Shown: positions 1 through 10,343 of the stretch, in pieces
Layout of the letters: the number at the start of each line of letters is the position of its first letter
How positions within the stretch are numbered: position 1 is the first letter of the stretch
Source of the DNA: Hypholoma sublateritium FD-334 SS-4
Taxonomy: Eukaryota; Basidiomycota; Agaricomycetes; Agaricales; Strophariaceae
DNA length: 64,000 nt
NCBI GenBank assembly: GCA_000827495.1
Contig: KN817540.1
Location: 376,480 to 440,479 of the forward strand
Direction: 5' to 3'
Position numbers and translations under genes: made by a program
Notes under the pieces: model-generated
What the model was told of the DNA's origin: nothing
Databases searched by the model: none
What the model saw: only the letters and a program-made list of their open reading frames with translations

Positions 1-558
1 AAGGTTGATGGTGATAGTCTTACAAAATAGCGCTCCGACAGGGACCTGGTTGTCGGTGCAGAGAGCACTGTAACAAAAGCCCAGATGTTGAAGATATTGT
101 TTGACAGTGGCGTAGAGCGACTGAATTCAGTATACCAGCCGCAAGAGGGAAGAAATATTTCATTGGCCACTTCACGAGCTCCATTCATTTCCGGCAGATT
201 TCGCAACCTAGAATAGCGCGTTGCTTTGCAGAGCTAGCCTTTCATGCTGTAAGTGTTATCAAGGGAAATTAAACGGAGAGAACAGTGTGGGACTGAACAC
301 GGCCTTAGAGGGTTGTGCTCGAGAACATGCCACACTGGCTATCCTTATCACATTCGGATTGGGGTAGTCGTTTCCCTGCACTGTCGGAGAAAAATTTCGA
401 ATAGCGTGTGCTGAGGATATACAGAGATGATACTGCGGCGCTAGACTAGAGACAAATTTTTAGATAGGAAATACTGGCGAGCGCTGGCAAGATATGCCGT
501 TGTCTCCTCCGGGCTGCATGTTATAAGCCAACTAGCATTGAATGTAGAAGCATGCGAC
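1..558. other. Left-edge stretch, no gene recognised
   Basis: I see no family signature on either strand here. Short open stretches exist on the minus strand (about 1-230) but have no recognisable motif and could be the end of a gene lying off the left edge. The part next to 559 should hold the 3' UTR of the bL28m gene. Confidence 0.4.
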
Positions 559-1125
559 TCACGTAGCAGCGTGCTTCTTCTTCAGCGCTTTCCCAGCCAT
601 AACCCGAACAGCTCTCGCACCTAACAAGGTGGCATGGCGTGGTGCCAGAATATCCCGGAGTATGCGCGGTTCAGTTTTGTACAGCGCCTCCGTAAACAGT
701 TTCTGCTGCACTTTGAGGTGCGCCCAATCCCTCCCGGTCTTCGTCTCCCGAACCTTATCCTGCAGCTGAATCCGTAGTTCCATTCCTTTGTGCCCGAGGA
801 GCTCGCCCGACGTTTCTCGGAGATAGTTATCAAGACCACCTTTCTGCTGAAGGCGTCAAATCTTTCCTGGAAAGGGAAAAGATGCCTTGCGAACCTTGTG
901 AATAGTTTTCAGTGCTCTTGTCGTTAACTTCAGGCGTACGTTTTCGCCTAATACTTGTGAAGGTAGGCGCTTTTGCTGGATGTTTGGAAGCCATGATCGA
1001 CGTGTTTTTTGCTTGGAAAATGGAACGTTGTTGCCGTATTGTTTGGTTTTTCCTTGAAAAAGACCGAGCTGTGATCTTTTGAAAGGTTGGGAGACCAGTT
1101 CCCAGACTGCTCGGGTTGGGAACAT
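559..1125 (-). CDS. MRPL24: Mitochondrial large-subunit ribosomal protein bL28m
   Basis: The product is a structural protein of the mitochondrial 54S ribosomal subunit (bL28 family; MRPL24 in budding yeast). Exon 1 (1125-895) begins MFPTRAVWELV and carries the bL28 core: a GLFQGKTKQYGNNVPFSKQK stretch, then RRSWLPNIQ and LKLTTRALKTIHK, matching the family pattern of G-x-G-N-x-S, rRRW-x-PN and TTRALRTI-K. A 51-nt intron (894-844, GT..AG on the minus strand) joins in frame to exon 2 (843-559), which starts KGGLDNYL and ends in a basic tail, ALKKKHAAT. The ATG at 1125 is the first Met giving a plausible basic targeting segment; an upstream in-frame extension exists but looks unlike the family. 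Total about 171 aa. The gene stands alone, tail toward the left edge. The family call is from motif recognition only. Confidence 0.8.
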
Positions 1126-2800
1126 TATGGCGGCTTGAAAACGCTTTAGCCGAGGCAAGCAGCAAGCTACGACCCATGGGTTACGTAATACATACATTGG
1201 CCACGTGAATATGTCAACAAGCAAACTTCCGGAATTGGATGAAGGTTTTTTCTTCCAGTTCCAACTTGAACGCCGCTGACAGCGCTGACATGTTGTCTCG
1301 AGAACAACCACTCACCCAGCTAATGGACTACTCGCTGGAATCTTTCGGCGTTGCTTGCTGACCGCTGATGGTTCATTTCAACTCTTCGTCGACGCTCCGG
1401 GACTCGACGTTAATAATCTTTCGGTCTAAGCCAGCGCATCCCCTGGCGACTCGTTTGATTCTCTCTGTTATCTGACAAAGCAGGTTTCGCAAGCCCATAA
1501 GCAGAACAAAGACATGACATCTGCTCTGTATATCCCATACACTATTTTACGCTCGTTCTAATCATTTTACTTACAAGGCTTCAGCAACCCTCACCAGAAT
1601 CAGTAAATCGAAAGCGAATTCCTCGGGATCAAGAGCAGACCTTCTTTTACTCTAGGCTTCGCCATGTGCCACCTCTATGATACATTTCTTCCTATGCTGC
1701 GTGCTGCTTCGGAAAGAATACCTCGGCATTATTTCCAATCGCATATGACTTAGACCTTGTTGAAAATGGAGATCATCCTTTGTCTTATTATCAATCACTG
1801 TCATTCGACTATCAAAGCTATGTCGAAGCCCACTTCCTCAACACTTTGTCTCTGGTAACTCAAACGAGTCGGCATGGCGAGGATTAGGCTTTCAGTTCAG
1901 ATGACGCCTTGTTCTCTGGCAAGCTCCATTCTCCCAACTTCGCGCTTTTTAGGCACGCTTGGCGTCAATCTCCCAGGACGTGTGTTCTAAATTCTCACTC
2001 TCGCCATGTCAAAATAGCGACCATATGGATGATACTCATAGGCCCTCAACTGGCCGCCGGATTTGCAGAAAACAAGAAGCCGATAGCAATCCATCGCCAA
2101 ACCGCATCCCGCCGTTGTTCGCGGGGTATAGCACTTGGTAACCAGATTAAACGATAAAGGTTCCACTGCTTCACTTCAATTTTTTGAGAAATTTTGTTAC
2201 TTGCGGCCCAGATTGTTCCAGCGGTGTGCCTGCCATTACTTCATCGTACCAAATATCGAGAAAAAACTCAATCGAAACGATCCTGCCACTTAGGAACGGG
2301 GCAATTGAATTCATGACATTTCCCCCTCGATCCTTCCCAGGAGCTAAGTTTGCGCCCCCGCAAACATAACTACACTAAGCCCCCCCTTTCGAAATAACAA
2401 TCGATAGCTGATCACAGATCTCCAGCAAAATTGAACATAGACTCAGCAAGGGACTGACAGGTACTGACTGTCATTTATCTGGTCTCGGATTATCGAGAGT
2501 ATTGCTGCGCTGGGGCGTATTTGGGGTTATATAGCTCGCGAGTCGCGGGAAAGATCTCGATTGCATGTTATCACCCAGAATTAGAACGCGCCGGAGCCGA
2601 ATGGGGGCCGCTGGAGATGGCAGGCCTTGTCCATTGCAGCTGTTCTATTCAACCGACCCTTCAGCCTTGTATATAAAAATGAAAATAAGTCAACAGTAAG
2701 GCCTTCCCGAATCCCGACCCACTCGCGCCAGTGTCACCTCCCCTCTGATTTGTCCGCGCTGGTGATAGATTCAGAGCGCTTCAGTATTCATTTCAACGGA
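1126..2800. other. Intergenic region, upstream of the HMG-box gene
   Basis: No convincing gene. Two small overlapping forward open frames (1909-2157 and 1959-2141) show no family motif and no coding pattern I trust. The part next to 2801 should be the promoter of the HMG-box gene. Confidence 0.45.
2670..2678 (+). promoter_or_regulatory. TATA-like box of the HMG-box gene
   Basis: A TATATAAAA motif lies about 125 bp upstream of the ATG at 2801, a reasonable position for a fungal core promoter. It is intact and sits outside the hAT insertion. Transcription could therefore still start here and read into the transposon. Confidence 0.4.
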
Positions 2801-2804
2801 ATGC

Positions 2805-2812
2805 CTGCTGAT
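2805..2812. repeat. Left 8-bp target-site duplication (CTGCTGAT)
   Basis: The eight bases CTGCTGAT directly precede the left terminal repeat and are repeated exactly at 7518-7525 after the right one. Eight-bp duplications are diagnostic of hAT transposases. Confidence 0.95.
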
Positions 2813-2827
2813 TAGTGTTGCCACGGT
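2813..2827 (+). repeat. hAT left terminal inverted repeat
   Basis: Reads TAGTGTTGCCACGGT, the exact reverse complement of 7503-7517. Its first three bases supply the in-frame TAG that stops the HMG-box reading frame. Confidence 0.95.
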
Positions 2828-2993
2828 CTGATCCGGTCCGGTTTCGGTTCGACTTTGACGGTTTTGGTAATAATTATATATTTAGTCGAGCCGAGTCGCA
2901 ATTTTACGGCTCGACTTGGCGGCAAGTCGGTTTATAACCGTGCAGTCGGTGACATTTGGATAAATATAGAAACGATGTGTAAATATATGTACA

Positions 2994-5900
2994 CTACTGA
3001 ACGGTGGCCAAAAGAGACTGCATGTAAGCATGAATGTCCTCCGGGACTGAATTCTCTTCATCTAAAAGGGTATCAAGATATGACACGACATCTTCTCGGG
3101 ATGTCCCCTGCGTGAAGTTCAAGCTTTCACCTCCCTTGAGACTAAATTTAAGCATTTGCAGCATCTCCATAAGATCTGCGTGAATACGGTTGCGCCGGGG
3201 TGTGGTGGTTTCCTTTGCTGACGAGAATACACGTTCGCATGGAACAGCTGACCCTTGAATAGCAAGATAATCGATGGCCGCCATAAACAAAGTGGGATAG
3301 TGAAATTGATGATCCTATCATTAGATCAGTGATCAGAATGAGTCAGAGATTAGATGTAGTACTCGCCTGCCAAAATGAAAGTATGCATGTTCCTGTCACC
3401 GATGCACTCAAATAATGCGCTATCTCGGCATCAAGAGAGCCAGCAACAGGCGCATTTGGCTTTGAGAAGCCCAGGATTTCATCTGCTGTTCGGTGAGCAG
3501 TTGAGTTTCGCAGTGAGAATCCTCGGATCACTCGTGAACGACGGGGGGTATAATTAGCAGCGCGAAGTGATTGAGAAGCCGGAGGAGGCACAACGCGAGG
3601 CTGCGGAGCATCCGTAGCTGATGCCGCGTTCTTGCGCTTCTCGTAGTATGGTAATAGCTAGTATTGGACAATTAGAATTTAAATTTGTATGGGAAATTGG
3701 AACATACTGTATCACGAAGTATCTTCTTTGCCTCAGCATGCTGCTCAGGATCAATAAATGCAAGCTTCATAAAGGGGTTAAGCACTATAATACCATGCCA
3801 CAACGGATCAGAAAATACTTTGTGCGAGAATAAATACACGACTTACACATAGCCACAGTGTAAGCGGGGTTTAAGCTGATTCGATCTTGGTATGTAGTCA
3901 GCTTGTCAATACCCTCCTGAATAATGCTTGAGATGGGCTCTCCCCAATTATCCTGCTGTGACTTCCATATTGAAATCATAGCATCGAAGGAAGGGATGGC
4001 ATTGCAAAGTGTTGGAGTTTTTTCGGCCGAGAGCTTTTGCTGAAAAGCATCAGGTACCTGCAACAAGTGTGCGTGCATCAGAATCAATGAATATAAATAA
4101 TGTCAAGGAACACGGCTTACCAGGAGAATCTCACGTGTATATGTGAGCGCGTTCCATTGTGCATCCGAAAGCTCGTACTTCTTGAGATCTCCATACTCGT
4201 TTGAAGCCGAAATTACGGAGAGAGGCTATTATTAAGGTGAGTATTTAATATATATACAGATTTTCACACATACCTTTTCAAGAATCAGTGCGCGCTCAAT
4301 CATATATAAAGTTGCCGACCACCGTGTGTCGACATCGCGAAGAAGTTGAAGCTCGAAGTCATGTGTCTTTGCAATGTTTGCAAAGTGTTGACGACGTAGG
4401 GATGAGGCCCGAATCTAAAGCATACACTTGATTGATGGCGGTAAAATAAATTAAAAATACTAACTGCACGTATGAGTGATCGAAGAATGGGAATTGGATC
4501 CTCTTCAATCGGCCCAATAATTTCCGCGGGGTCATCTTCATCTTTAAGTTTCGAAAGAGCAGATAGAACTGCTTTGCACGCCAGGTTGACAATGTGCGGG
4601 AAGCACCTTAATTTCACAATTAATCAGATAAAGGATGATTTCAAGGTAATGTGTCGTACCGTATACGGTTTTCGATGTGATCAAAAGGTATATCACGGGC
4701 TTGGAGCTCGCGCTCGAGAGCAATCATAAATGTATCGTTATTTGATGCGTTATCAAGTGTCACCCAGCCAATCTATATCGACAAAGTAAATACAACCTGT
4801 TAAAAAAATCGGACAATGCAAGGATAATGAATTGCTGCGCACCTTGGAAGTAATCAATAATCTGTCAAGAATATACAGGAAGGCCTGCGCAAGATGTTCC
4901 CCTGTATGTTGACCGGGGACACGGTGAAATCCAATCAGTTCCGCACGTAGACGCAGGGAATACTGCGGCCCATCCGGTGTCTGCTTCACGATAGTGGCCT
5001 CAATCCAATGTGCAGTGACTGCCATAAATGGACTAAGATTGGGATCGGACCAGAGATCTGTTGTGAGAGAGATCTTTCCCAGCGCATTCTGTCGAAACAT
5101 CTCAGTCCATGTATAATTAAGTTCATCGTGTTAAATGAAAATGCACCTTCATGTCGCCCTCAAGAACTCCGAGGTGCTCTTCCCAAAAGCTTTTTATCCG
5201 ATTCTGAATTGCTGACCGATGAGGAATTTCGTTGTCAGAAAGATCCTGGCGCAGAAGCATGAATATTCGCCGCAGAAACGGGCTCTCGATGACGTTGATT
5301 GACTATATTTAGTGCATTAGCCGCGAGCGCTTGAGTGCATGAGAATATTCAGTGACGTACCTGATCGTCCGCAATCACAAACTCGGTGATAGCATCAACA
5401 AAAGCTTCATAGGAATAAGCTGGAATGTCTGGTGGACGGTTTCCCGCAGCTTGAGCTGATTCAGCTGAGGGGTCTCCTCTTGATTCCCGGTATTGAGCCA
5501 CAGGACCTTTCGCTCTTTCAGCTGTAATGGGAATTTTAAACTTATCACAACCATCGATCCAAACCCCAAGGTGGTGTGTTATCAAATGAGCCCGTAGTGT
5601 ACTTGTACTAGTTTCGTTTGCAAATGGGAATACTTTGTAGGTCTCCTGAATCGAATGTTGATGCCTAAAAAGTGTGGAGTTCACGGTTAGCAAATAATCA
5701 AGGTAGACGTAAACACACACATACTCGCAAAATAAACAAAATCTCCCCTGTGCTGTGTCCTTGAAGAATGTCCAAACATCGCGCGCAGACTTCCTCTTTT
5801 TCGGGGTTGCTTTGGCAGCGCGGCGTGAGCGGCTGACTGTGCTGTGTCGTCCAGATCTTGGAGTACCTCGGGATCTGACTACGCCGGGTGAAGCTTCACG

Positions 5901-6469
5901 GGATGAGCTAGTACCGGCAGGACTTGGATTTGGGAATGCCTCTCCCTCCGAGTCAGAATCACCTCTGGCCATGTCTCTCTGCCGAGAACCTCCTGTACCA
6001 GACACATTCCGGAAGCCACCGGAACCTGATGCAAGAAAAGGATTTGCTGGGCTGTCGGGAATAGGCACAGGAGCTAGATGAGATTAAATATATTATATTT
6101 TAATGACATATCAAATAGACGACGGGATAATCACCTTCGTCGTCTTCAGGTATAGCACCTAAATCTGCAGCGTGCACCTGATCATTTGCAGAAGGTGGTG
6201 CCACCTGATGTGACCGTGCTCGAGAGGAAGGCTGAAGTTCGGGTTCTCGAGAGTTTGTGACTAAAACAGTGCATCTATGAATCAATAAAATTTTACATTG
6301 AAAGAAATAATGACATACTTTCGGCCTGGAAATTAATCTCTGCAGACCCATTTTCATGGATTATTGTAGTATTTGGTTGGGTGCTGCGACCTCGGCCACG
6401 GCCGCGACCTCGACCTCGCGGAGGTTGCTGTGTACCACTTGGATTGCTAGTGCGTTGAGCTGAGGGCAT
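2994..6469 (-). CDS. hAT transposase with BED zinc finger and hAT dimerisation domain
   Basis: This enzyme would excise and reinsert the surrounding element in the nucleus. From the ATG at 6469 the order is: a Gly/Arg-rich start (RGRGRGRGR), a long Ser/Pro-rich disordered part, a BED-type zinc finger (WTFFKDTAQGRFCLFC, then an HLITHH His pair around 5570-5600), and the RNase-H-like catalytic region. That region contains ISLTTDLWSDPNLSPFMAVT, GWVTLDNASNND, RCFPHIVNLACKA and VDTRWSATLYMIERAL. The C-terminus has the hAT dimerisation block, with YLAIQGSAVPCERVFSSA and its ERVFS signature, near 3200-3270. About ten short introns interrupt the gene; pieces read in frame with plausible GT..AG junctions and I found no clear inactivating change, though not every junction was proven. 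The predicted protein would be about 900 aa, normal for the family. Confidence 0.85.
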
Positions 6470-7502
6470 TTTGTAACGACACCAGAAGATTCAGTTGCTC
6501 TTTTTATTTGTGCTATCACATGGCACTATACGATCGGATACACCTCACACAGCATGCATGCCAACATTCGACGTTTATTGAAAGAATTTTACACCCGTCT
6601 GCTTGCCTGTCTGCATCTTGTATTTAATTTTAATTGATTGGCATAATTCAATCGGAAACTGTCACAGAAATATATGTTTCACTGTCAATTAAATCTAGTT
6701 CTATAAAACTCATCAATAAAAATGAGTCTTTAGGTACTATATTGCGTGCAATTACGCATATTTTTGGTGAGCTCACTCCCGCCGCGGCAGTCTCATGCTT
6801 GGCACTCAAGCGCCCATGGCTTGGATCACAGATCCAAGTGCCACCGTTGCGCGCCTATCATTTCCGATCTAACTTCATTTCTCCGAAGCTTTCATCATCA
6901 AATGCAATGCGGTATTTATTAGTTGACTGCAAGGCGGCGGCAGGCAAGTGAAGTGCGGCGTGTGGCTAGCACGCAGTATTTTGAGGGACATTGTGTCAAT
7001 TCCGCATGGTCTGTCATTGCCGACCGCGTGTATAAGTGCGCTGTTTGGGGGTGGAATGCAAAAATAGGTTATCCCGCACAGAAACAATGCTTGGGAGCAT
7101 GTTTGGAAAACTATCGCGCACGAGAAAGTGACAAGAACACACGCTAGGCTGCTGATCAGGCCATTTCGGGCACGGCTTCCGCTACATTTGCCATATGTTT
7201 GTATTTTTATCATCCTACTCTGCAACACACGTGTATTTATGCTGGAAATGTATTAAAACATGCTTATTGAGTAGCCAGTCACCGTCAAACTGTCAAATGG
7301 TAGAGCTATGCGCTGATAACACGGATAGTCTCTGTCCGTCGTCGCACTTTCCATATTTGGATTTAATCGGTCGGCTAAACCGGTTCAAACCGTATGAAAC
7401 CGGTATATCTGCCGAGTCGGCAGATATCAGCCGCAAACCACTGACTTAATTAAAGTGGCTAATCACACGACTCGGTTGACGGTTTGAGTCGAGTCGAGTC
7501 GA

Positions 7503-7517
7503 ACCGTGGCAACACTA
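7503..7517 (-). repeat. hAT right terminal inverted repeat
   Basis: Exact reverse complement of 2813-2827. It is preceded by a short tandem run of GAGTC units at about 7486-7500. Confidence 0.95.
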
Positions 7518-7525
7518 CTGCTGAT
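7518..7525. repeat. Right 8-bp target-site duplication (CTGCTGAT)
   Basis: Second copy of the duplicated target. The following bases continue the HMG-box exon 1 frame with AGA GGT CGA. Confidence 0.95.
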
Positions 7526-8997
7526 AGAGGTCGATCTTCTGGACAAACCGGGCCCTCAGGTAACTACGCGTCTGACAAACATATAGAATACATTTGACTC
7601 TCATTAACAGAATGCGACGCGTACCAGCTGGCACCGGCCTGGAGCAAAGGCGCTACAGTCATCGATGGACTGTCGCAGGGCGAGGCATCTCAATTCGAGC
7701 AGGAGCTTCACCCCCTGCGGCGGACGGCGGCGCACCGGCGCAGAAAGGCGCCGAACCACATCCCCCGCCCGCCCAACGCGTTCATTCTCTTCCGCTCGTC
7801 GTTCATCAAGAGCCGGCACGTCTCCACCGAAGTCGAGACGAACCACAGTACGCTCTCCAAGATCATCGGGCTCACCTGGCAAAACCTCTCCGAGGCTGAG
7901 CGTCAGAAGTGGCACGCTCAAGCGAAGCTAGCGCTCGATGAACACAAGCGCCAGTTCCCGCAGTATTCCTTCCGGCCTGTGCATACCAAGGCCAAGGGTG
8001 CTGCGTCCGGCCGGCGAAAGCTGCGCGAAGTCGGACCTAAGGACCAGAAACGCTGCGCCAAGATCGCGGAGCTCTTGGTTTGCGGGAAGAAGGGCCACGA
8101 GCTCGAGGAGGCAATCCAGGAGTTCGACAAGCACCACGTCCCTGAGATTGTAACGCGCTTCGACACACCGATGACCGCGAACACGTACACGTCGACGAGC
8201 GAGCGGCGTTCTTCTTCCCCAGTCGCGTCGCGCAAACACGCCGCGCCTCCTCAAGCGAAGAGCCGCACGTCTTCCTTTGCGCACACAGCTACTCCCCAGC
8301 TGCAGGATCGAACGTCTGTCCAAATACCAAAGCTTTCTCTCACAACACAGTCCTTTGACACATTCTCTCAATCACCTTCTTTTGTGAGTCACCACGTCAG
8401 AATGAACTTCTTGAAGATTAACCGAATTAACATAATATTTAGGACTTTGACTCATTTTCGTTCTCTGTTGATGAACCCTCGTTAAACCTGCCTGATGGAA
8501 ATTTCACCATCGCCCCGGAAACCCCGTCAGTCCACGCTTTTGAGACTCAGCAGATGCAAGATCCTACGCACCTCTCCCCTAATTCGCAATACCCCGCTAC
8601 AATGGACGAGTGGCGCCACGGGTCTCCGCTCTCCAACTCGACCGGCAGCGCGCCGACGACACCGCTGCAATTGTGCGTCCCGTTCCCTGAACAATTCGCA
8701 GAGTCATACAACCCTAGAACGTTCCACGTAAGCGAGGTCGCTGCAGACTACGCGACCACGGAGGGCGCGTACTGCGACTTCACACAGTACCCGACTTTCG
8801 CCTCCGCGCTGCCGCCGGGATATGTCAGTGCCACGGACATGATGGGCGTCAAAGACCCTGCGCACGCACATTGTGGATCTCCGCTGGACGGGCGCTTCGA
8901 CCCACCGCCCATCCACGCGGCCCATCTGGATGAGTCGCTCGACTTCACGTCGTTCATGCAGATGGCGTCGCTCGCCGGTGCGGGGTACTCGCTTTGA

Positions 8998-9391
8998 GCG
9001 TTTTCGACCATCTGGACGCCACCGCCGCGCGCGGCCGAACCTCCAGTATTGATGTTACATATTTGTAAACTGTTCGCTCATTTCGTTCCTCAGTATATTA
9101 TTCTTTTTTGTATATTCTCGGTGGCGGGAGCGCTAGTCGCACTCCATCATACTTACCCTGCTCAATCATGTTAACTTACGAAACCCGCGGACTAGTCGAT
9201 ACCCATGGATTAGCGCATATCCGGATACCATTGTTTATGATGTATTTAGTGTAGTTAGACCTCTGTTTTATTCTAGTGGGCCCAGTGTCATCGACGTAGA
9301 TTGACAGCAATTATATGTTATCTATCAGCGAATAGACATATTGAGGAGTACAACATTGAAAGGGATCAAAAAGTACAACACTGGTTCAATA
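8998..9391. other. 3' flank of the HMG-box gene
   Basis: No gene seen. T-rich segments and TTGTATATT near 9100 could serve 3'-end formation of the HMG-box transcript. The last two bases (9390-9391, TA) form one side of the probable target duplication of the next element. Confidence 0.45.
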
Positions 9392-10046
9392 GGGGAGGTC
9401 AGAGTGGCCGTTTCTGGGCCGTTTCTGACTCGTTTCTCGAATCGTTTCTCAGCCGTTTCCGGGAATTGATGTCACCCCAGAAACGGCCCAGAAACGATAT
9501 CATTCTACTGTTTGCACTTTCGGTCAAGTGTCGGTCCCGTTTCTCGTGCATTCCGAGTCCAAGTCCTCAAGAAAACTGCTTTCTTCAATACAGTCCTTAT
9601 TTCTGCAGTTATATTTCTTCAGACCCAGTCAAACCTAAAGAAAAAAAACAATAATTGTTTTTTAAAAAAATGTACTTGTGTAGCTTTCCCCCTGCTGTTT
9701 TTTTGCTGTCTATTTCGTTAATTCACTCACAAATAAATTATAAAAAATATAGTCCTCGACATGTAATGGAATTACAACATNTTTGGCAATTTAAATCAAT
9801 AATTATATTATAGTACAACAGTTCAAAAGAAANTTTGAAAGGGGAATAACGAGAGGAATTGAGCCAGAAACGAAAACGCAGAAACGGTTTCTGGAGGCTG
9901 GAGCAACTCCAGAGTTGGTGCAGCCTCGTTTCTCGTTCTCCGTCGTTTCTGGCATTTTGTCGTTTCTCCCACGCATTTGATGTTTCCAGAAACGACTCAG
10001 AAACGAAAGTCAGAAACGGCCCAGAAACGGCCACTCTGACCTCCCC
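9392..10046. mobile_element. 655-bp non-autonomous inverted-repeat element (MITE-like)
   Basis: The two ends are identical over 39 bp in inverted orientation (9392-9430 against 10008-10046), starting GGGGAGGTCAGAGTGGCCG. Both are flanked outside by TA (9390-9391 and 10047-10048), which suggests a Tc1/mariner-type TA duplication. Inside the arms a GTTTCT / AGAAAC motif recurs many times. The left arm also folds on itself, because about 9480-9496 is the complement of about 9409-9427. The centre is AT-rich and contains two unresolved bases (9781 and 9832). No coding capacity is visible, so it would depend on a transposase elsewhere. Confidence 0.75.
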
Positions 10047-10343
10047 TAATCCATGGAATAATAAATTCCATCCGATCGCCCTATCCAGTTATATTGGCCG
10101 AGCTTCAAAGCTCGGTCAATGACTTCCCCATGTTCGCTTCTGCAAGATCAGGAGAGCACGACTAATAGGTATCGAACCACGGAACCAAAAATGAGCAGAA
10201 AATCTGTTGACCTGCAATTGGCGCCCAGGACCCTATGTCATTGATCTCGTAATCAGGGGGCACTTTGTGTCTTTGCAGAGTACGTATACCGTGCCAAAAA
10301 TAATTGGCTGTATACCAATTGTATACTGAAATATCTACAGGTC
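10047..10343. other. Spacer between the inverted-repeat element and the permease gene
   Basis: No gene or motif recognised. It should hold the 3' UTR of the minus-strand permease gene. Confidence 0.4.

Larger units (their letters stand above)
2813..7517. mobile_element. Complete hAT-superfamily DNA transposon, 4705 bp
   Basis: The element is bounded by a perfect 15-bp terminal inverted repeat, TAGTGTTGCCACGGT (2813-2827, and its complement 7503-7517), inside an exact 8-bp target duplication. Subterminal regions on both sides are rich in short GTCGA, CCGGT and AACCG repeats in both orientations, the kind of array hAT transposases bind. It carries one split minus-strand transposase gene (2994-6469) and about 1 kb of non-coding DNA between the transposase start and the right end. 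Perfect ends, perfect duplication and an apparently open transposase suggest a recent, possibly autonomous insertion. It sits in exon 1 of the HMG-box gene. Confidence 0.95.
2801..8997 (+). pseudogene. HMG-box transcription factor, exon 1 split by a hAT transposon
   Basis: This is a sequence-specific HMG-box regulator of the fungal mating/pheromone-response type. Its start is ATG CCT GCT GAT at 2801-2812, and the next three bases, the first of the hAT element, are TAG. Coding resumes at 7526 and runs to 7559; intron 1 is 7560-7610, exon 2 7611-8383, intron 2 8384-8442, exon 3 8443-8997. Removing the element and one copy of the 8-bp duplication restores a single frame of 457 codons. The HMG box is in exon 2: PRPPNAFILFRSSF, then LSKIIGLTWQNLSEAERQKW, followed by a basic segment. 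The rest is Ser/Thr/Pro-rich and looks like an activation region ending ASLAGAGYSL. In the sequence given, translation from the native ATG stops after four residues, and no in-frame Met precedes the HMG box on the right side. It may be functional on another nucleus's allele or after excision. Confidence 0.85.

Noticed and set aside
1909..2157. Small forward gene upstream of the HMG-box gene
   Set aside because: Two overlapping frames in different phases, no family feature; more likely promoter or upstream DNA.
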